A stretch of DNA of 64,000 bases from Vibrio sp. S17_S38 (GCF_014694375.1 NZ_JAAUWW010000003.1:124001-188000), one strand, 5' to 3'. Shown: positions 42,066-51,874, counted from the first letter of the stretch. Numbers and translations: made by a program. The notes: a model not told the origin generated them from the letters alone.

Positions 42066-42536
42066 TTAACAAATAGGCTGGCCAAGTATTCGAATTAAGC
42101 TGACTTCACGCCCAACTTTACCCTCTAACCAAGCCGTGATCGGCTTGGCGAAGTAAATACCCAAACCACCAAATAGAAAAAACATGAGGATAACAATCCC
42201 TTCTCCACCGCCCATTAATGGTCTTAACCATAACTGAGCAATAAGGCTACCTAACATCATCGCAAGTAAAGGCAATAAATAAACAGTTAGCGCAGAGAGC
42301 ACAATACTTTTTTCAGGTAAGCCGATTTCAACGACTTGGCCCGTTTTCAATGCTTGCTTAGTTTCAAGTTTCCACACGTGAGACTTACTCCCTAATGCTT
42401 TAGAAACCAATCCCGTGCCACAGTTTTTTTGTGATTTACAATGATTGCAGCTGGTTTGCTGATCACAGCTCACTTGAACATAATGCTTACCATTTTGGGT
42501 AGCTATATCAACGACCGTAGCCAAAGCTGTCATCAT
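42066..42536 (-). CDS. rseC: SoxR-reducing system protein RseC
   Basis: RseC is an inner-membrane protein that ends the rpoE-rseABC operon and helps keep SoxR reduced. The 156-residue protein has a Cys cluster (CDQQTSCNHCKSQKNCG, near 24-40) and two membrane segments in the second half. Its ATG overlaps the rseB stop by one base (TAATG). A 155-base gap with no clear terminator separates it from lepA. Confidence 0.95.
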   Translation of the reverse strand: MMTALATVVDIATQNGKHYVQVSCDQQTSCNHCKSQKNCGTGLVSKALGSKSHVWKLETKQALKTGQVVEIGLPEKSIVLSALTVYLLPLLAMMLGSLIAQLWLRPLMGGGEGIVILMFFLFGGLGIYFAKPITAWLEGKVGREVSLIRILGQPIC

Positions 42537-43519
42537 TATTTAGTACCTTTATTGGTTGCCGTGTCCGTTGCTAACTTAAACACAATCGAATTGGCAATAC
42601 GTTTTGCAGTCTCTGGAGGAATATCACCAATGACAGAAATTTCTTTATTATCTTTAACGAAAGTTTGCAAGGTACGACGACCTTGACGGTATATTTGCGT
42701 ACGACTGTCTGGTGAATTTAGCTCTGAAACATAGACAGAAAAATTAAATAATCCATCAGAAAATAGCTGACTTTCTACAATACTGTCCGTAATAGGCATT
42801 CTGTATCGATTAAGATCATTTGCTTTAAAACCATCCGGCACCCAACTAACCTTCCAATCAGCATCGGCAGATTGAGGCTTAGGAATGCTTAATACATCAG
42901 GCAGTTTCACCCTATTAAGCTTTTCTAATATGGTAGCAATATGATCACTAACGGCATACGACACCGTCCTATATTGTTCTAAAACCTCACCATTACGTTC
43001 AATCAAATCAGCTCGTAAAGGCAGTTTACTGCGCTCATCAACCCAAACGACATAAGAATAACGCTGCCCATCTTTAGGCACTACCCTTATGACTTGGCAA
43101 GCAGATCCTGCTTCACGAGAACGCCCAATTTTAACAAAATCATATAAGCGACTAAGCTCTGTAATATTGCTGTTAATCATTGGAATAAGTGGTGCGACCA
43201 TACTCCCAGAACGAATAGTGAACGGCTCAATACCCGGTTCAATATAGCTTATTTCATCCGCACGTCGAATTACTTCTCGAACAGGGCCACTGAGATAAAC
43301 CAAGTGCGCAAGTTGTTTATTATCACCAACAGAGTGTCGATAAAGTAAAGGCTCGATGCTATTTTTCTTAATAAGAATATAAGACATTTCATAATTAAGA
43401 GTTTGGCTGGCTTCGCTCATTTGATGCAGTAAAGCCTCGGCTGAATTTTTATCTTCGGCCAAGGCAAGCTGACTGAATAAGCTGAATAGTAACCCAATAC
43501 TAATCAGAAATTTTTTCAT
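42536..43519 (-). CDS. rseB: Sigma-E regulatory protein RseB
   Basis: RseB is a periplasmic protein that binds RseA, shielding it from DegS, and lets go when it meets mislocalised lipopolysaccharide. The 327-residue protein has a signal peptide (MKKFLISIGLLFSLF to LALA) and the MucB/RseB two-domain body (ALLHQMSEASQTLNYEMSYI at the start; ISVIGDIPPETAKRIANSI near the end). It sits between rseA and rseC in the conserved operon. Confidence 0.96.
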   Translation of the reverse strand: MKKFLISIGLLFSLFSQLALAEDKNSAEALLHQMSEASQTLNYEMSYILIKKNSIEPLLYRHSVGDNKQLAHLVYLSGPVREVIRRADEISYIEPGIEPFTIRSGSMVAPLIPMINSNITELSRLYDFVKIGRSREAGSACQVIRVVPKDGQRYSYVVWVDERSKLPLRADLIERNGEVLEQYRTVSYAVSDHIATILEKLNRVKLPDVLSIPKPQSADADWKVSWVPDGFKANDLNRYRMPITDSIVESQLFSDGLFNFSVYVSELNSPDSRTQIYRQGRRTLQTFVKDNKEISVIGDIPPETAKRIANSIVFKLATDTATNKGTK

Positions 43520-43545
43520 TTTATTACCGCTCTAGCGTTAAACAA

Positions 43546-44130
43546 TTATTCACTGGAGTGATTAAGGCGTAACTGCAATTCATAATCTTGCATCAGTGCA
43601 TTAATACGTCGATGTTGTTCCATCTCTTTCGCTTCAGTCGATTGAGTACGAACAGATTCGCTCGTCAAACTTACAGGTTCAGCAGATCCAGAAAAAGGGA
43701 TGGTTTGTAAAACGGGTAGCTGATCTGATTCGCCGACGGCACCATTGCCGCCTGAATATTGCTGTACACCTAAAACCACAACTAACGAAACACAAGCGGC
43801 AATCCCTATTTGAGTTAGATTGGATAACCACGCTGGCATTTTTGAGCGCGCTTTTTGTGGGTTAGGTTGTGATTCCATTAATGGTACGACTTGAGCAAGT
43901 TTTCCATTTTGTTTTGAATGTGCTGGTTCAGATTCAAGTACCATTGCAACTTGGGAAGCAATATCCCAACCTGATGTATTTTGAGCGACATCACCACGCA
44001 GCGTGTCACCAATTAAATGGTAACAACTCCATGATTGTTGTGCTTCAATATCGTTTTCGATATCAGTTATCAATGATTGATCCACAAGCTCTCCATCCAT
44101 TAGAGCCGAGATCTGTTGTTTACTGGTCAT
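43546..44130 (-). CDS. rseA: Anti-sigma-E factor RseA
   Basis: RseA holds sigma E inactive at the inner membrane until DegS and RseP cleave it. The product (194 residues from ATG 44130) has the cytoplasmic RpoE-binding domain with ISALMDGE and CYHLIGDTLRGD, one membrane segment (IGIAACVSLVVVLGVQ) and a periplasmic tail. Three ATGs open the frame (44142, 44136, 44130); the last matches E. coli RseA best and follows GGTGAT. It lies 27 bases after rpoE. Confidence 0.93.
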   Translation of the reverse strand: MTSKQQISALMDGELVDQSLITDIENDIEAQQSWSCYHLIGDTLRGDVAQNTSGWDIASQVAMVLESEPAHSKQNGKLAQVVPLMESQPNPQKARSKMPAWLSNLTQIGIAACVSLVVVLGVQQYSGGNGAVGESDQLPVLQTIPFSGSAEPVSLTSESVRTQSTEAKEMEQHRRINALMQDYELQLRLNHSSE

Positions 44131-44157
44131 ATTCATCACCATAAATTAATAAGACTA

Positions 44158-44736
44158 TTAACGCTGAATTAGTGGTTTTATCTTCTTTTCCACTGCATCG
44201 CGAGCTCGGAATATCCGAGAACGAACCGTCCCTACAGGGCAATCCATCACTTCAGCAATTTCTTCATAACTTAAGCCATCTATTTCACGAAGGGTCATTG
44301 CCGTTTTTAAATCTTCAGGCAGCGCATCAATTGCATCAAAAACCACCTGCTTTAGTTCTTCTGACAACGTTAAGTTCTCAGGGTTCGAAATTTCTTTTAG
44401 TGCACTACCAGATTCGTAATATTCTGCATCCTCTGCATCGACATCACTGGCTGGTGGGCGGCGTGATTGAGCCACGATATAGTTCTTCGCAGTATTTACT
44501 GCGATACGATATAGCCAAGTATAAAAAGCACTCTCACCACGAAACCCTGGAATTGCTCTGTACGCTTTAATAAAAGCCTCTTGAGCAACATCCGGCACAT
44601 CGCCTGGATTTTTGATATAACGAGAGACTAAGCTGCAGACCTTATTTTGGTATTTAATCACCAAAAGGTTAAATGCTTGCTTATCACCATTTTGAACTCG
44701 CTCAATTAAAACTTGATCTGTCAACTGCTCGCTCAT
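44158..44736 (-). CDS. rpoE: RNA polymerase sigma factor RpoE (sigma E)
   Basis: Sigma E directs the envelope stress response. The 192-residue product nearly matches E. coli RpoE: MSEQLTDQVLIERVQ at the start, region 2 with DVPDVAQEAFIKAYRA and FYTWLYRIAVNTAKN, the linker SNPENLTLSEEL, and region 4 ending in GLSYEEIAEVMDCPVGTVRS. ATG at 44736 is chosen over 44745 by this match. It leads the rpoE-rseA-rseB-rseC operon and is divergent from nadB, the E. coli arrangement. Confidence 0.98.
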   Translation of the reverse strand: MSEQLTDQVLIERVQNGDKQAFNLLVIKYQNKVCSLVSRYIKNPGDVPDVAQEAFIKAYRAIPGFRGESAFYTWLYRIAVNTAKNYIVAQSRRPPASDVDAEDAEYYESGSALKEISNPENLTLSEELKQVVFDAIDALPEDLKTAMTLREIDGLSYEEIAEVMDCPVGTVRSRIFRARDAVEKKIKPLIQR

Positions 44737-44830
44737 TTCGAGCACCTACTCCTGTTGTTATGCTCTTATCTTCGCAGATATGAACTCTTATTCTTTATAT
44801 TTGTAGTATTGACACCACACGAGCACCTGA

Positions 44831-44858
44831 TATGACCGCGTATCAATAAAAAAGTTCC
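44831..44858 (-). promoter_or_regulatory. Sigma-E-type promoter of rpoE (autoregulatory)
   Basis: Read leftward, GGAACTT (44858-44852) is followed after exactly 16 bases by TCATA (44835-44831). The first element is a perfect sigma-E -35; the second is close to the -10 forms TCAAA and TCTGA. It lies about 95 bases before rpoE, fitting positive autoregulation. The rest of the 441-base rpoE-nadB gap shows no other gene. Confidence 0.8.
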
Positions 44859-45177
44859 TTAAATTAAAACTTTTCGCTTTTCAATTATAAAGTGTAATGT
44901 AATTATCATTTACTTCGGTCGTCAAATTAACCGTAATCAGTAATCATATGGTATGTGAGACGATAATTCAGACATATTACCCTTTTTAAATCAAGAGTGC
45001 TTGCTCATAATACCATTCGTTATTTATTGTGAGACTAATTTACCACCAATTCTCTTTGATCCAATCTGTACGTTGAGGCAAACCTACAACAGCAGATGAA
45101 AAGCATATATGCACACAGTCACGTTATCTATGGTTGATTAAAACGCCAACCTCTGGCTTAGGGATTGAGACAAAATT

Positions 45178-46812
45178 ATGAACGCAAATAATACAGAACA
45201 TGAATGTGATGTGCTCGTCATTGGTAGTGGAGCGGCTGGCCTTTCATTGGCATTACGCGTTGCAGCTCACGGGAAGGTCATCGTATTAAGCAAAGGCCCA
45301 AAGTGTGAAGGCTCGACCTACTACGCTCAAGGAGGTATTGCCGCTGTTTTTGATGAAAATGACAGTATTGAATCTCACGTAGAAGACACGTTAATCGCTG
45401 GTGCTGGTATTTGCGAAGAAGAGACTGTTAATTTCATCGCTAAAAACTCTAAAGAATGTGTACAGTGGCTCATCGATGGTGGTGTTCCATTCGACTTTGA
45501 TGAAAATGATAAAAGTGAACACCCTAAACACCACCTCACACGCGAAGGTGGCCACAGTCATCGCCGCATTCTCCATGCAGCAGATGCCACAGGAATGGCA
45601 ATGCAAACTTCGCTACAAGACAATGTCGATCGTCATCCCAACATTCACTTTCTTGAGCGTTACAATGCGCTTGATTTAATTACTGAAGATAAAATTGGTG
45701 GCGATCCTAAAAAAGTGGTCGGTGCATACATTTGGAATCGTAATCAAGAACACGTTGAATCGGTCAGAGCTAAATTTGTCATCCTTGCAACAGGTGGTGC
45801 GTCGAAAGTGTACCAATACACGTCAAATCCAGATGTTTCATCTGGTGATGGTATTGCAATTGCTTGGCGTGCAGGTTGTCGTGTTGCCAACTTAGAGTTT
45901 AATCAATTTCACCCAACCTGTTTATTCCACCCTGAAGCTCGAAACTTTCTACTAACAGAAGCACTTCGAGGTGAAGGAGCATACTTAAAGCGTCCTGACG
46001 GCACTCGTTTCATGCCTGATTTTGACGACCGTGGTGAACTTGCACCACGTGACATCGTCGCCCGCGCTATTGATTTTGAAATGAAGCGTTTAGGCGCAGA
46101 TTGCATGTATTTAGATATCAGTCATAAGCCAGCTGATTTTGTTGAAAAACACTTTCCCACTATTTATATGCGCCTAAAAGACCTTGGGATTGATATGACT
46201 AAAGAACCGATCCCAATTGTTCCTGCGGCTCACTACACTTGTGGCGGGGTCATAGTCAATCAGCAAGGACAAACCGATCTAAAAAACCTTTATGCTATCG
46301 GCGAGGTAACATATACCGGTTTACATGGTGCAAACCGACTTGCCTCTAATTCATTACTTGAATGCGTAGTGTATGCTTGGTCTGCCGCTAACGATATTAT
46401 CGCCAATTTCGATAAAGCTACCCTAGCTGACTCTTTACCTTATTGGGATGAGAGCCAAGTATCTAACTCTGATGAAGAAGTTATCCTGCAACATAATTGG
46501 CATGAGCTACGTCTTTTTATGTGGGACTACATGGGAATTGTTAGGACAGATAAACGTTTAGAGCGAGCACTACGACGAATTCAATTATTACAACAAGAAA
46601 CCCATGAATACTACAGCCACTTCCGCGTTTCAAATAATTTACTTGAACTGCGTAATTTACTCCAAGTAGCTGAACTCATGGTACGTTGTGCGATGGCAAG
46701 AAAAGAGAGTCGCGGTTTGCATTATACCTTAGATTACCCTAATAAATTAGAGAACAGCGGGCCGACAATTCTAGAGCCTGAAACCTTTAGAACCAGCAAT
46801 CCATTATTTTAA
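45178..46812 (+). CDS. nadB: L-aspartate oxidase
   Basis: NadB oxidises L-aspartate to iminoaspartate, the first step of NAD synthesis. The 544-residue flavoprotein has the FAD-binding loop [12 protein letters not shown] near the N-terminus, the family blocks [12 protein letters not shown] and [15 protein letters not shown], catalytic-region FNQFHPT and RGEGAYL, and [21 protein letters not shown] near residue 385. It is divergent from rpoE, as in E. coli. The ribosome site is weak (GAGA 10 bases upstream), but the start fits the family. Confidence 0.97.
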   Translation: MNANNTEHECDVLVIGSGAAGLSLALRVAAHGKVIVLSKGPKCEGSTYYAQGGIAAVFDENDSIESHVEDTLIAGAGICEEETVNFIAKNSKECVQWLIDGGVPFDFDENDKSEHPKHHLTREGGHSHRRILHAADATGMAMQTSLQDNVDRHPNIHFLERYNALDLITEDKIGGDPKKVVGAYIWNRNQEHVESVRAKFVILATGGASKVYQYTSNPDVSSGDGIAIAWRAGCRVANLEFNQFHPTCLFHPEARNFLLTEALRGEGAYLKRPDGTRFMPDFDDRGELAPRDIVARAIDFEMKRLGADCMYLDISHKPADFVEKHFPTIYMRLKDLGIDMTKEPIPIVPAAHYTCGGVIVNQQGQTDLKNLYAIGEVTYTGLHGANRLASNSLLECVVYAWSAANDIIANFDKATLADSLPYWDESQVSNSDEEVILQHNWHELRLFMWDYMGIVRTDKRLERALRRIQLLQQETHEYYSHFRVSNNLLELRNLLQVAELMVRCAMARKESRGLHYTLDYPNKLENSGPTILEPETFRTSNPLF

Positions 46813-46842
46813 TCACAAAACACGGCCAATAAATTGAGCCTC

Positions 46843-46866
46843 GCTCTAAAGCTCTAAAGCTCTAAA
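46843..46866 (+). repeat. Three tandem copies of an octamer (GCTCTAAA)
   Basis: GCTCTAAA occurs three times in tandem at 46843-46850, 46851-46858 and 46859-46866, between the nadB stop and the ygfX terminator stem. It is short and of unknown significance. Confidence 0.8.
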
Positions 46867-46905
46867 ACCTTAATGCTATTTTGTCCAATAAATAGCATTA
46901 AGGTT
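46861..46905 (-). terminator. Terminator of sdhE-ygfX
   Basis: A perfect 15-bp stem (46866-46880 with 46891-46905) has a 10-base loop. Read leftward, TTTTAGAG follows, so it mainly ends ygfX, whose stop codon lies inside the stem. It may also serve nadB, but the rightward tail is not T-rich. Confidence 0.75.
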
Positions 46906-47317
46906 CCTTCTTCACTTCCAATCGATAATTGTCATCTTGATTAAGCAACACCAATAAACGACGATATTCGTCTTCATTAAACTGATATCGCCATAATCGA
47001 ATAACCTGATTATTTAATCGAAGTTGTACCCAGAAAGTCATTAATTCAGTTTGAATTGCAGTAACAGGATGGAATATAGACGAATAGGAATAAGACGATT
47101 TATTATCTTCTATACTTTGAAAGCATAGTTTAAATGATAATTGTATTAATAATGGCGATAAAACTAAAGGAGAGAGAGAAACAGCGAGCCCCAAATTCAA
47201 CAATAAAAATACACCTATTGCGATAATTGAAGCCATTGCTGTTTCTTTATAGTCAAAAATATGACATTTGTTGGCGCGGTTATCGAGATTAACGCACTTT
47301 ACTGAGATTATGGGCAA
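46898..47317 (-). CDS. ygfX: YgfX family membrane protein
   Basis: The 139-residue product has two adjacent hydrophobic segments (about 28-50 and 52-64) and a cytoplasmic C-terminal half ending in the pattern [18 protein letters not shown], which fits YgfX (CptA). In E. coli YgfX pairs with SdhE and has been described as an inhibitor of cytoskeletal proteins; conservation of that role is not known. The ATG at 47317 lies inside sdhE (29-base overlap), so translation is probably coupled. Similarity is moderate and the family call rests partly on position after sdhE. Confidence 0.7.
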   Translation of the reverse strand: MPIISVKCVNLDNRANKCHIFDYKETAMASIIAIGVFLLLNLGLAVSLSPLVLSPLLIQLSFKLCFQSIEDNKSSYSYSSIFHPVTAIQTELMTFWVQLRLNNQVIRLWRYQFNEDEYRRLLVLLNQDDNYRLEVKKEP

Positions 47318-47549
47318 CGATCTTATCCACTAACTTTGCGTGCCCTAAATGTTCACTGCGCCCATGCCCCATGATCCAAGTAAATAAATCGGGATCATCA
47401 CACTCAAGCAAAGACACAAATTCTTGCTGCTCTTGCTCACTTAGATCATCAAAACATTCTTCAAAAAAAGGCATGATAACAACATCAAGCTCTAGCATAC
47501 CTCGGCGACAGGCCCATTTAATACGTGCTTTTTCTTCTGGTCTATACAT
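47289..47549 (-). CDS. sdhE: FAD assembly factor SdhE
   Basis: SdhE (YgfY) helps attach FAD covalently to succinate dehydrogenase and fumarate reductase flavoproteins. The 86-residue helical protein starts [20 protein letters not shown] with the conserved RRGMLELD block and has [20 protein letters not shown] chose the ATG at 47549 by family match; the frame extends to 47576. It is followed by overlapping ygfX and is divergent from ygfZ, as in E. coli. Confidence 0.95.
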   Translation of the reverse strand: MYRPEEKARIKWACRRGMLELDVVIMPFFEECFDDLSEQEQQEFVSLLECDDPDLFTWIMGHGRSEHLGHAKLVDKIVAHNLSKVR

Positions 47550-47726
47550 CTCAATCCCACCTATTATTTTAATCATTTTAGTCTACCAGTATGATGACCT
47601 TCTCACTAGTACCGCTATCACAGAGTGGTATATAAATTATAACTTTACCGAGCCAATAATGAGAAAAGCTGACAAATGAAATAGACAGGTTTACCATGGA
47701 ACAAATATTATCTTCAGGACGTTATA

Positions 47727-48692
47727 ATGACTGGGACTTCTTCTACATTATCTTTATCTTCGACTAAAACATTACCCGACTTGGTTTTATGCCCACTGCA
47801 TTCTTGGTCTGCCATCAATGTAGTTGGAGACGATAAAAAATCCTACCTTCAAGGCCAAGTAACTTGCGATGTCGTGGCATTGGATCCAACGAAAAGCACA
47901 TTAGGTGCACACTGCGATGCTAAAGGAAAGATGCTCAGTGTCTTTCGTTTATTCAATCACAACGATGGCTACGCATTATTTCAGCATCGCTCAGCGATAG
48001 AGAAAGAACTACAAGAAATCAAAAAGTACGCCATTTTTTCTAAAATAGAAATGAGCCAAACCACTGATGTTTGTATTGGGGTTTTAGGGCAGCAAGCAGA
48101 CATTTTTATTGATGAATTAAATGACCAAGCACAAGATGTTCGGGCCATATCAGGTGGTACAGCCATAAAAGTAGAGCACAATCGCTGGTTACTCTTGGTT
48201 TCAGAAGAACAAGCTAAAAACCACCTTAAGCAAGATTCACAGGCGGTCATTTGCGATGAAAGTATTTGGGATTGCTCTGATATTTTATCAGGTCTACCTC
48301 GTGTAAGAGCTCAAGATCAGTTAGAACACATTCCACAAGCCATGAATTTACAAGCTTTAGGCGGTATTTCATTCAAGAAAGGCTGTTATACAGGTCAAGA
48401 AACGGTCGCGAGAGCCAAATATAGAGGAATTAATAAGCGAGCCATGTTCTTACTTGAAGGTGTATCACAAGAGGAACTACCTGAAGAGTTAAGTATAGAA
48501 AGGCAAGTGGGTGAAAACTGGCGTGGCGCAGGTCAACTTCTTACCCATTATAAATATTCAGACGACAAGATCATCGCGCTTGCTGTGTTACCAAATAACT
48601 TAGAGGCTGAAACTCTATTCCGTTTAACCCACCAACCGAATATAGAGCTCACTTTTAGCGGCTTACCTTACTCACTGGAGAGTGATGAATAG
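47727..48692 (+). CDS. ygfZ: tRNA-modifying protein YgfZ
   Basis: YgfZ is a folate-binding protein that supports some iron-sulfur enzymes, including the tRNA thiomethylase MiaB. The 321-residue protein has the family signature KGCYTGQE (near residue 227) and the start region YLQGQVTCDVVAL. AGGAC six bases before the ATG gives a good ribosome site. It is divergent from sdhE-ygfX, matching the E. coli neighbourhood. Confidence 0.95.
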   Translation: MTGTSSTLSLSSTKTLPDLVLCPLHSWSAINVVGDDKKSYLQGQVTCDVVALDPTKSTLGAHCDAKGKMLSVFRLFNHNDGYALFQHRSAIEKELQEIKKYAIFSKIEMSQTTDVCIGVLGQQADIFIDELNDQAQDVRAISGGTAIKVEHNRWLLLVSEEQAKNHLKQDSQAVICDESIWDCSDILSGLPRVRAQDQLEHIPQAMNLQALGGISFKKGCYTGQETVARAKYRGINKRAMFLLEGVSQEELPEELSIERQVGENWRGAGQLLTHYKYSDDKIIALAVLPNNLEAETLFRLTHQPNIELTFSGLPYSLESDE

Positions 48693-48839
48693 TCGATTAA
48701 GATCACTTTATTAATGTAAATAACAATTTAATCAATATATAAAAAGATGGTTACATCCCACAAATAAAAACCAAAGTTGGAATTGTTATGCTTAATTTGT
48801 GAGTAAATAATCAAACTAATGATTTTAATGTATTCTAGT

Positions 48840-48976
48840 AATACTTGTGTTTCCTTTCGCTAATCTCTTTTTTTGCTAGGCACAAGTTTAAGTGGATTGG
48901 ACTGAACAATCTTCTAAACCACTTTATATAATGCATCTGTGACTTTGCCCGTATACTCCAATACGGGCTTTTTTAT
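48840..48976 (+). ncRNA. Candidate small RNA between ygfZ and ytfK
   Basis: The 487-base gap has no supported ORF, yet it ends in a strong free-standing terminator: GCCCGTAT (48947-48954) pairs with ATACGGGC (48961-48968) followed by six T's, about 255 bases past ygfZ. Upstream are a hairpin AAGTGG-ATTG with CAAT-CCACTT (about 48889-48924), CTTGTG with CACAAG around a C/T-rich loop (about 48843-48886), and a possible -10 TATTCT at 48831-48836. I cannot assign it to a known RNA family. It might instead be a long ygfZ 3' UTR. Confidence 0.5.
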
Positions 48977-49179
48977 TGAAAATAATAATGGCTTAATATG
49001 CAAGCAACAAATACATCCGCACATCTTATTCACACAATGAAATCATGGTTAAAGATCAAGCACCAAATAAAAATTAAAGCATGAAAAAACACCATTTAAT
49101 CACATAAAATTTCATATTTAAACGATATTACAATAGAACATCCTGTATAATCATCGCCAATTACTATAAGGATGTTAGT

Positions 49180-49386
49180 ATGAGACTTTTCAAACGTTAC
49201 ACACCTGGACAAATCGCTAAACACATTAGTCGCCTATTTAAAGGTCGTATCTATATTGATGGCGTCGGAAAGTTTGAATTCGATAATGCCAAGTTAATAA
49301 TACCTAATCATGCTGAAACTAAGCATTACCAAACCGTTAGAGAAATAAACCAAGAAGTGAATAAAATTCGTAACCTTGCATTTTAA
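49180..49386 (+). CDS. ytfK: YtfK family protein (DUF1107)
   Basis: The 68-residue product follows E. coli YtfK along its length: MRLFKRYTPGQIAKHISRLF, then GRIYIDGVGKFEFDNAKL and a helical end. In E. coli YtfK binds SpoT and tips it toward (p)ppGpp synthesis during phosphate or fatty acid starvation. A TATAAT at 49146-49151 and AAGGATG before the ATG suggest a short transcript of its own. A terminator follows. Here it shares the window with relA. Confidence 0.85.
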   Translation: MRLFKRYTPGQIAKHISRLFKGRIYIDGVGKFEFDNAKLIIPNHAETKHYQTVREINQEVNKIRNLAF

Positions 49387-49410
49387 TTCTAATTTGATTT
49401 ACGGAATGAA

Positions 49411-49448
49411 AAAAGGCAGAAATACTCAGCACGGTATTTCTGCCTTTT
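49411..49448 (+). terminator. Bidirectional terminator between ytfK and ubiI
   Basis: A perfect 15-bp stem (49411-49425 with 49434-49448) begins with A's and ends in T's, with an eight-base loop. The genes on both sides converge on it. Confidence 0.93.
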
Positions 49449-49464
49449 CTCGTATGACTTTTAA

Positions 49465-50667
49465 TTATTTGACTAGATTAGGTAGATCACCGGTAATCCC
49501 CAATGCTCGCTTCATCATCTCTTCTTTCATGCCCGGCATATGACCAATAAATTGCATACCTAGCCCTCGAACCAATTTTTTGGCCGGATTTCCACCTGCA
49601 AATAAATCTTTGAAGCCTTGCATTGCCGCGATCATTTTTGCCGCTTCCGCTTTACGCCAGCGTTCATAATTACGTAAGTTACGATACAGCCCAATATCTT
49701 CACCTTGTTGCCATAACAATAAGACTTCTTCCGCAAGACTTGCAGCATCAAGAAAGCCCAAATTAACGCCTTGCCCAGCAAGAGGATGAATGGTGTGGGC
49801 TGCATCACCGACTAACGCTACACGGTTTTGCGCAAAATTACGGGCATAACGCATTTTAAGAGGAAAAGCGTTACGTGCCCCCTCCACTTTGCACAACCCT
49901 AACCGCATATCGAATTCAGTAGTTAAAGCTTGATTGAAAGCAGCTTCCGAGCGCTCAACTAAAGCGTCAGCTCTATTTGGATCGGTTGACCAAACTAATG
50001 AACATAAATGCAGATCCGATAAAGGCAATAAAGCAATTGGCCCCTGAGGAGTAAACACTTGGCGAGCAACACCTTGATGCGGCTCTGTCGTACGAATATT
50101 AGCGACAATGGCGCTGTGTCCATAATCCCAATGCGTTAAAGGAATATCTTGCTGTTTTCTCACCCAAGAATTCGCACCGTCCGCTCCAATGACTAATTTA
50201 GAGGTTAACGAGTCTCCCGAATCTAAAGTGATCCAAGCTTCACTCTCACCAACCACCATATTTGAACAGCGATTTGGCATAAACAGCGTTACATTCGATA
50301 ATGTTTTCACACGTTCTAATAATGCTAATTGAATCACTCTGTTTTCAACAATATGGCCAATATTCGATTGGGATAAATCATCGGCATGAAATTCCAGACG
50401 AGCAAAACTGTCTTTCTCCCACACTTCCATTGCCATGTATGGTGCTACTCGGCGAGACTCAATGCCACTCCAAGCGTGTAAGTTTTTTAAAAATAATTCA
50501 CTTGCGCGGCTTAATGCAGACACTCGAGTATCTGGTGCATTATCAAGCTCTTTATTAGGTTCAGTGCCTTCAATAACCGCAATTCGTAAGTTGCTGTCAG
50601 CAAAAGAGGCCGCTAACGCAAGACCCACCATTCCGCCGCCAACAATAGTAATATCAAAGCTTTGCAT
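49465..50667 (-). CDS. ubiI: 2-octaprenylphenol hydroxylase UbiI (VisC)
   Basis: UbiI is a flavin monooxygenase that hydroxylates C5 of the ubiquinone ring precursor. The 400-residue protein has the FAD loop IVGGGMVGLALA (near 8-19), the middle DG motif IGADGANSWVR and the second FAD motif VALVGDAAHTIHPLAGQGVN. It follows ubiH after a single base, and the pair duplicates one fold for two ring positions. The order ygfB-ubiH-ubiI matches E. coli, though pepP is absent between ygfB and ubiH. Confidence 0.94.
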   Translation of the reverse strand: MQSFDITIVGGGMVGLALAASFADSNLRIAVIEGTEPNKELDNAPDTRVSALSRASELFLKNLHAWSGIESRRVAPYMAMEVWEKDSFARLEFHADDLSQSNIGHIVENRVIQLALLERVKTLSNVTLFMPNRCSNMVVGESEAWITLDSGDSLTSKLVIGADGANSWVRKQQDIPLTHWDYGHSAIVANIRTTEPHQGVARQVFTPQGPIALLPLSDLHLCSLVWSTDPNRADALVERSEAAFNQALTTEFDMRLGLCKVEGARNAFPLKMRYARNFAQNRVALVGDAAHTIHPLAGQGVNLGFLDAASLAEEVLLLWQQGEDIGLYRNLRNYERWRKAEAAKMIAAMQGFKDLFAGGNPAKKLVRGLGMQFIGHMPGMKEEMMKRALGITGDLPNLVK

Positions 50668-50668
50668 G

Positions 50669-51874
50669 TTATCGCTCCACCAATCCCATCGTTCGTTTAA
50701 TAATGGGTTGTTTAATAAAAGACAGATTACCTAATGCAACTAAAGCGAGATTACGACCAACTCTCAAACCTAGCCAATCATTAGAAAAAATATTCACCAG
50801 ACTCGATGTCAGCGACATAGTTTGATTACGATCTGATTCTCGACATCGACGATATTTAGAAAGTACAGAATAGGAACCAATATCGTTTCCTTCATGATGT
50901 GCGTAAGCCACCTTTTCAGCCAGACTCATAACATCACGAATACCTAAATTAAATCCTTGCCCAGCAATCGGATGTAACGTTTGTGCTGCATTACCAACCA
51001 CAGCAAAACGATGAGAAATAACAGAATCGCGATAGCGCAAAAATAAAGGGTAACTCGCACGTCGCCCTACTTTGGTTATTGCGCCTAAGCGCCAGCCAAA
51101 TTGCTTTTGCAACTCTTGAGAAAAAGCTTCATCATTTAAAGATAAAACATATTGCGCTTGTTCTGGAGGTAAACACCACACCACCGAACTTCGGTTATCA
51201 GACATTGGTAAAAAAGCTAATGGCCCAGATGAAGTAAATCGCTCAAAAGCCATCCCTTCAGACGAAATTTGGGTCGAAACATTTGCGATCACAGCGCTCT
51301 GTTCAAAATCAATTTCTTTAAGCTCGATACCAAGTAATTGACAGCTTTGAGACAGAGCACCATCAGCAGCCACCATCAAGTTAACTTGTAGCCTCTCGCC
51401 ATTATTAAGTTCAATGGCAACGTTTTCTAATGATCTTTCAATGCCCTTCACTTGAGCTGGACAAATATAATCAATCGCTGCCGTTTCCATCGCCACATCA
51501 TTTAAAATAGTTTGATAAATATGTCCAACTGATTCAAGTTCAACTACGTACCCTAGTGCATTAATACCTTGTGTCTCAGCATGGATCTCAGCCAAACCTA
51601 AATGGCCTTGGTCAGAAACTTGAATATCCGTTATTGGCGTCGCGATGGATGCAAATTCATTCCATAAATCCAAGGTCTGTAAAATTTTAACTGTACCAAA
51701 GGACAAGGCAATAGAGCGAGAATCAAACCCTGGATGAAGTTGATTTTTAAGATCAATAGCCTGCGCTTCAACGACTGCAATCTTAAGTTTGCCATGACAT
51801 AAACGATGTAAAGCTAAAGCTAATGTTGCTCCAGCCATACCGGCGCCAATAATCGCGATATCATATTGCTTCAT
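50669..51874 (-). CDS. ubiH: 2-octaprenyl-6-methoxyphenol hydroxylase UbiH
   Basis: UbiH hydroxylates C1 of the ring in aerobic ubiquinone synthesis. The 401-residue flavoprotein has AIIGAGMAGATLAL at the N-terminus, MVAADGALSQ in the middle and VVGNAAQTLHPIAGQGFNLG later; the usual GDAAH of the family reads GNAAQ here, a substitution known for UbiH. It is upstream of ubiI by one base and downstream of ygfB by 52. Confidence 0.93.
   Translation of the reverse strand: MKQYDIAIIGAGMAGATLALALHRLCHGKLKIAVVEAQAIDLKNQLHPGFDSRSIALSFGTVKILQTLDLWNEFASIATPITDIQVSDQGHLGLAEIHAETQGINALGYVVELESVGHIYQTILNDVAMETAAIDYICPAQVKGIERSLENVAIELNNGERLQVNLMVAADGALSQSCQLLGIELKEIDFEQSAVIANVSTQISSEGMAFERFTSSGPLAFLPMSDNRSSVVWCLPPEQAQYVLSLNDEAFSQELQKQFGWRLGAITKVGRRASYPLFLRYRDSVISHRFAVVGNAAQTLHPIAGQGFNLGIRDVMSLAEKVAYAHHEGNDIGSYSVLSKYRRCRESDRNQTMSLTSSLVNIFSNDWLGLRVGRNLALVALGNLSFIKQPIIKRTMGLVER

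Noticed and set aside
44881..44920. AATGATAATTA as a possible Fur box upstream of rpoE
   Set aside because: Only one half fits the 7-1-7 pattern.
48797..48813. TGTGA half site as a possible CRP site before the candidate small RNA
   Set aside because: The matching second half is absent.
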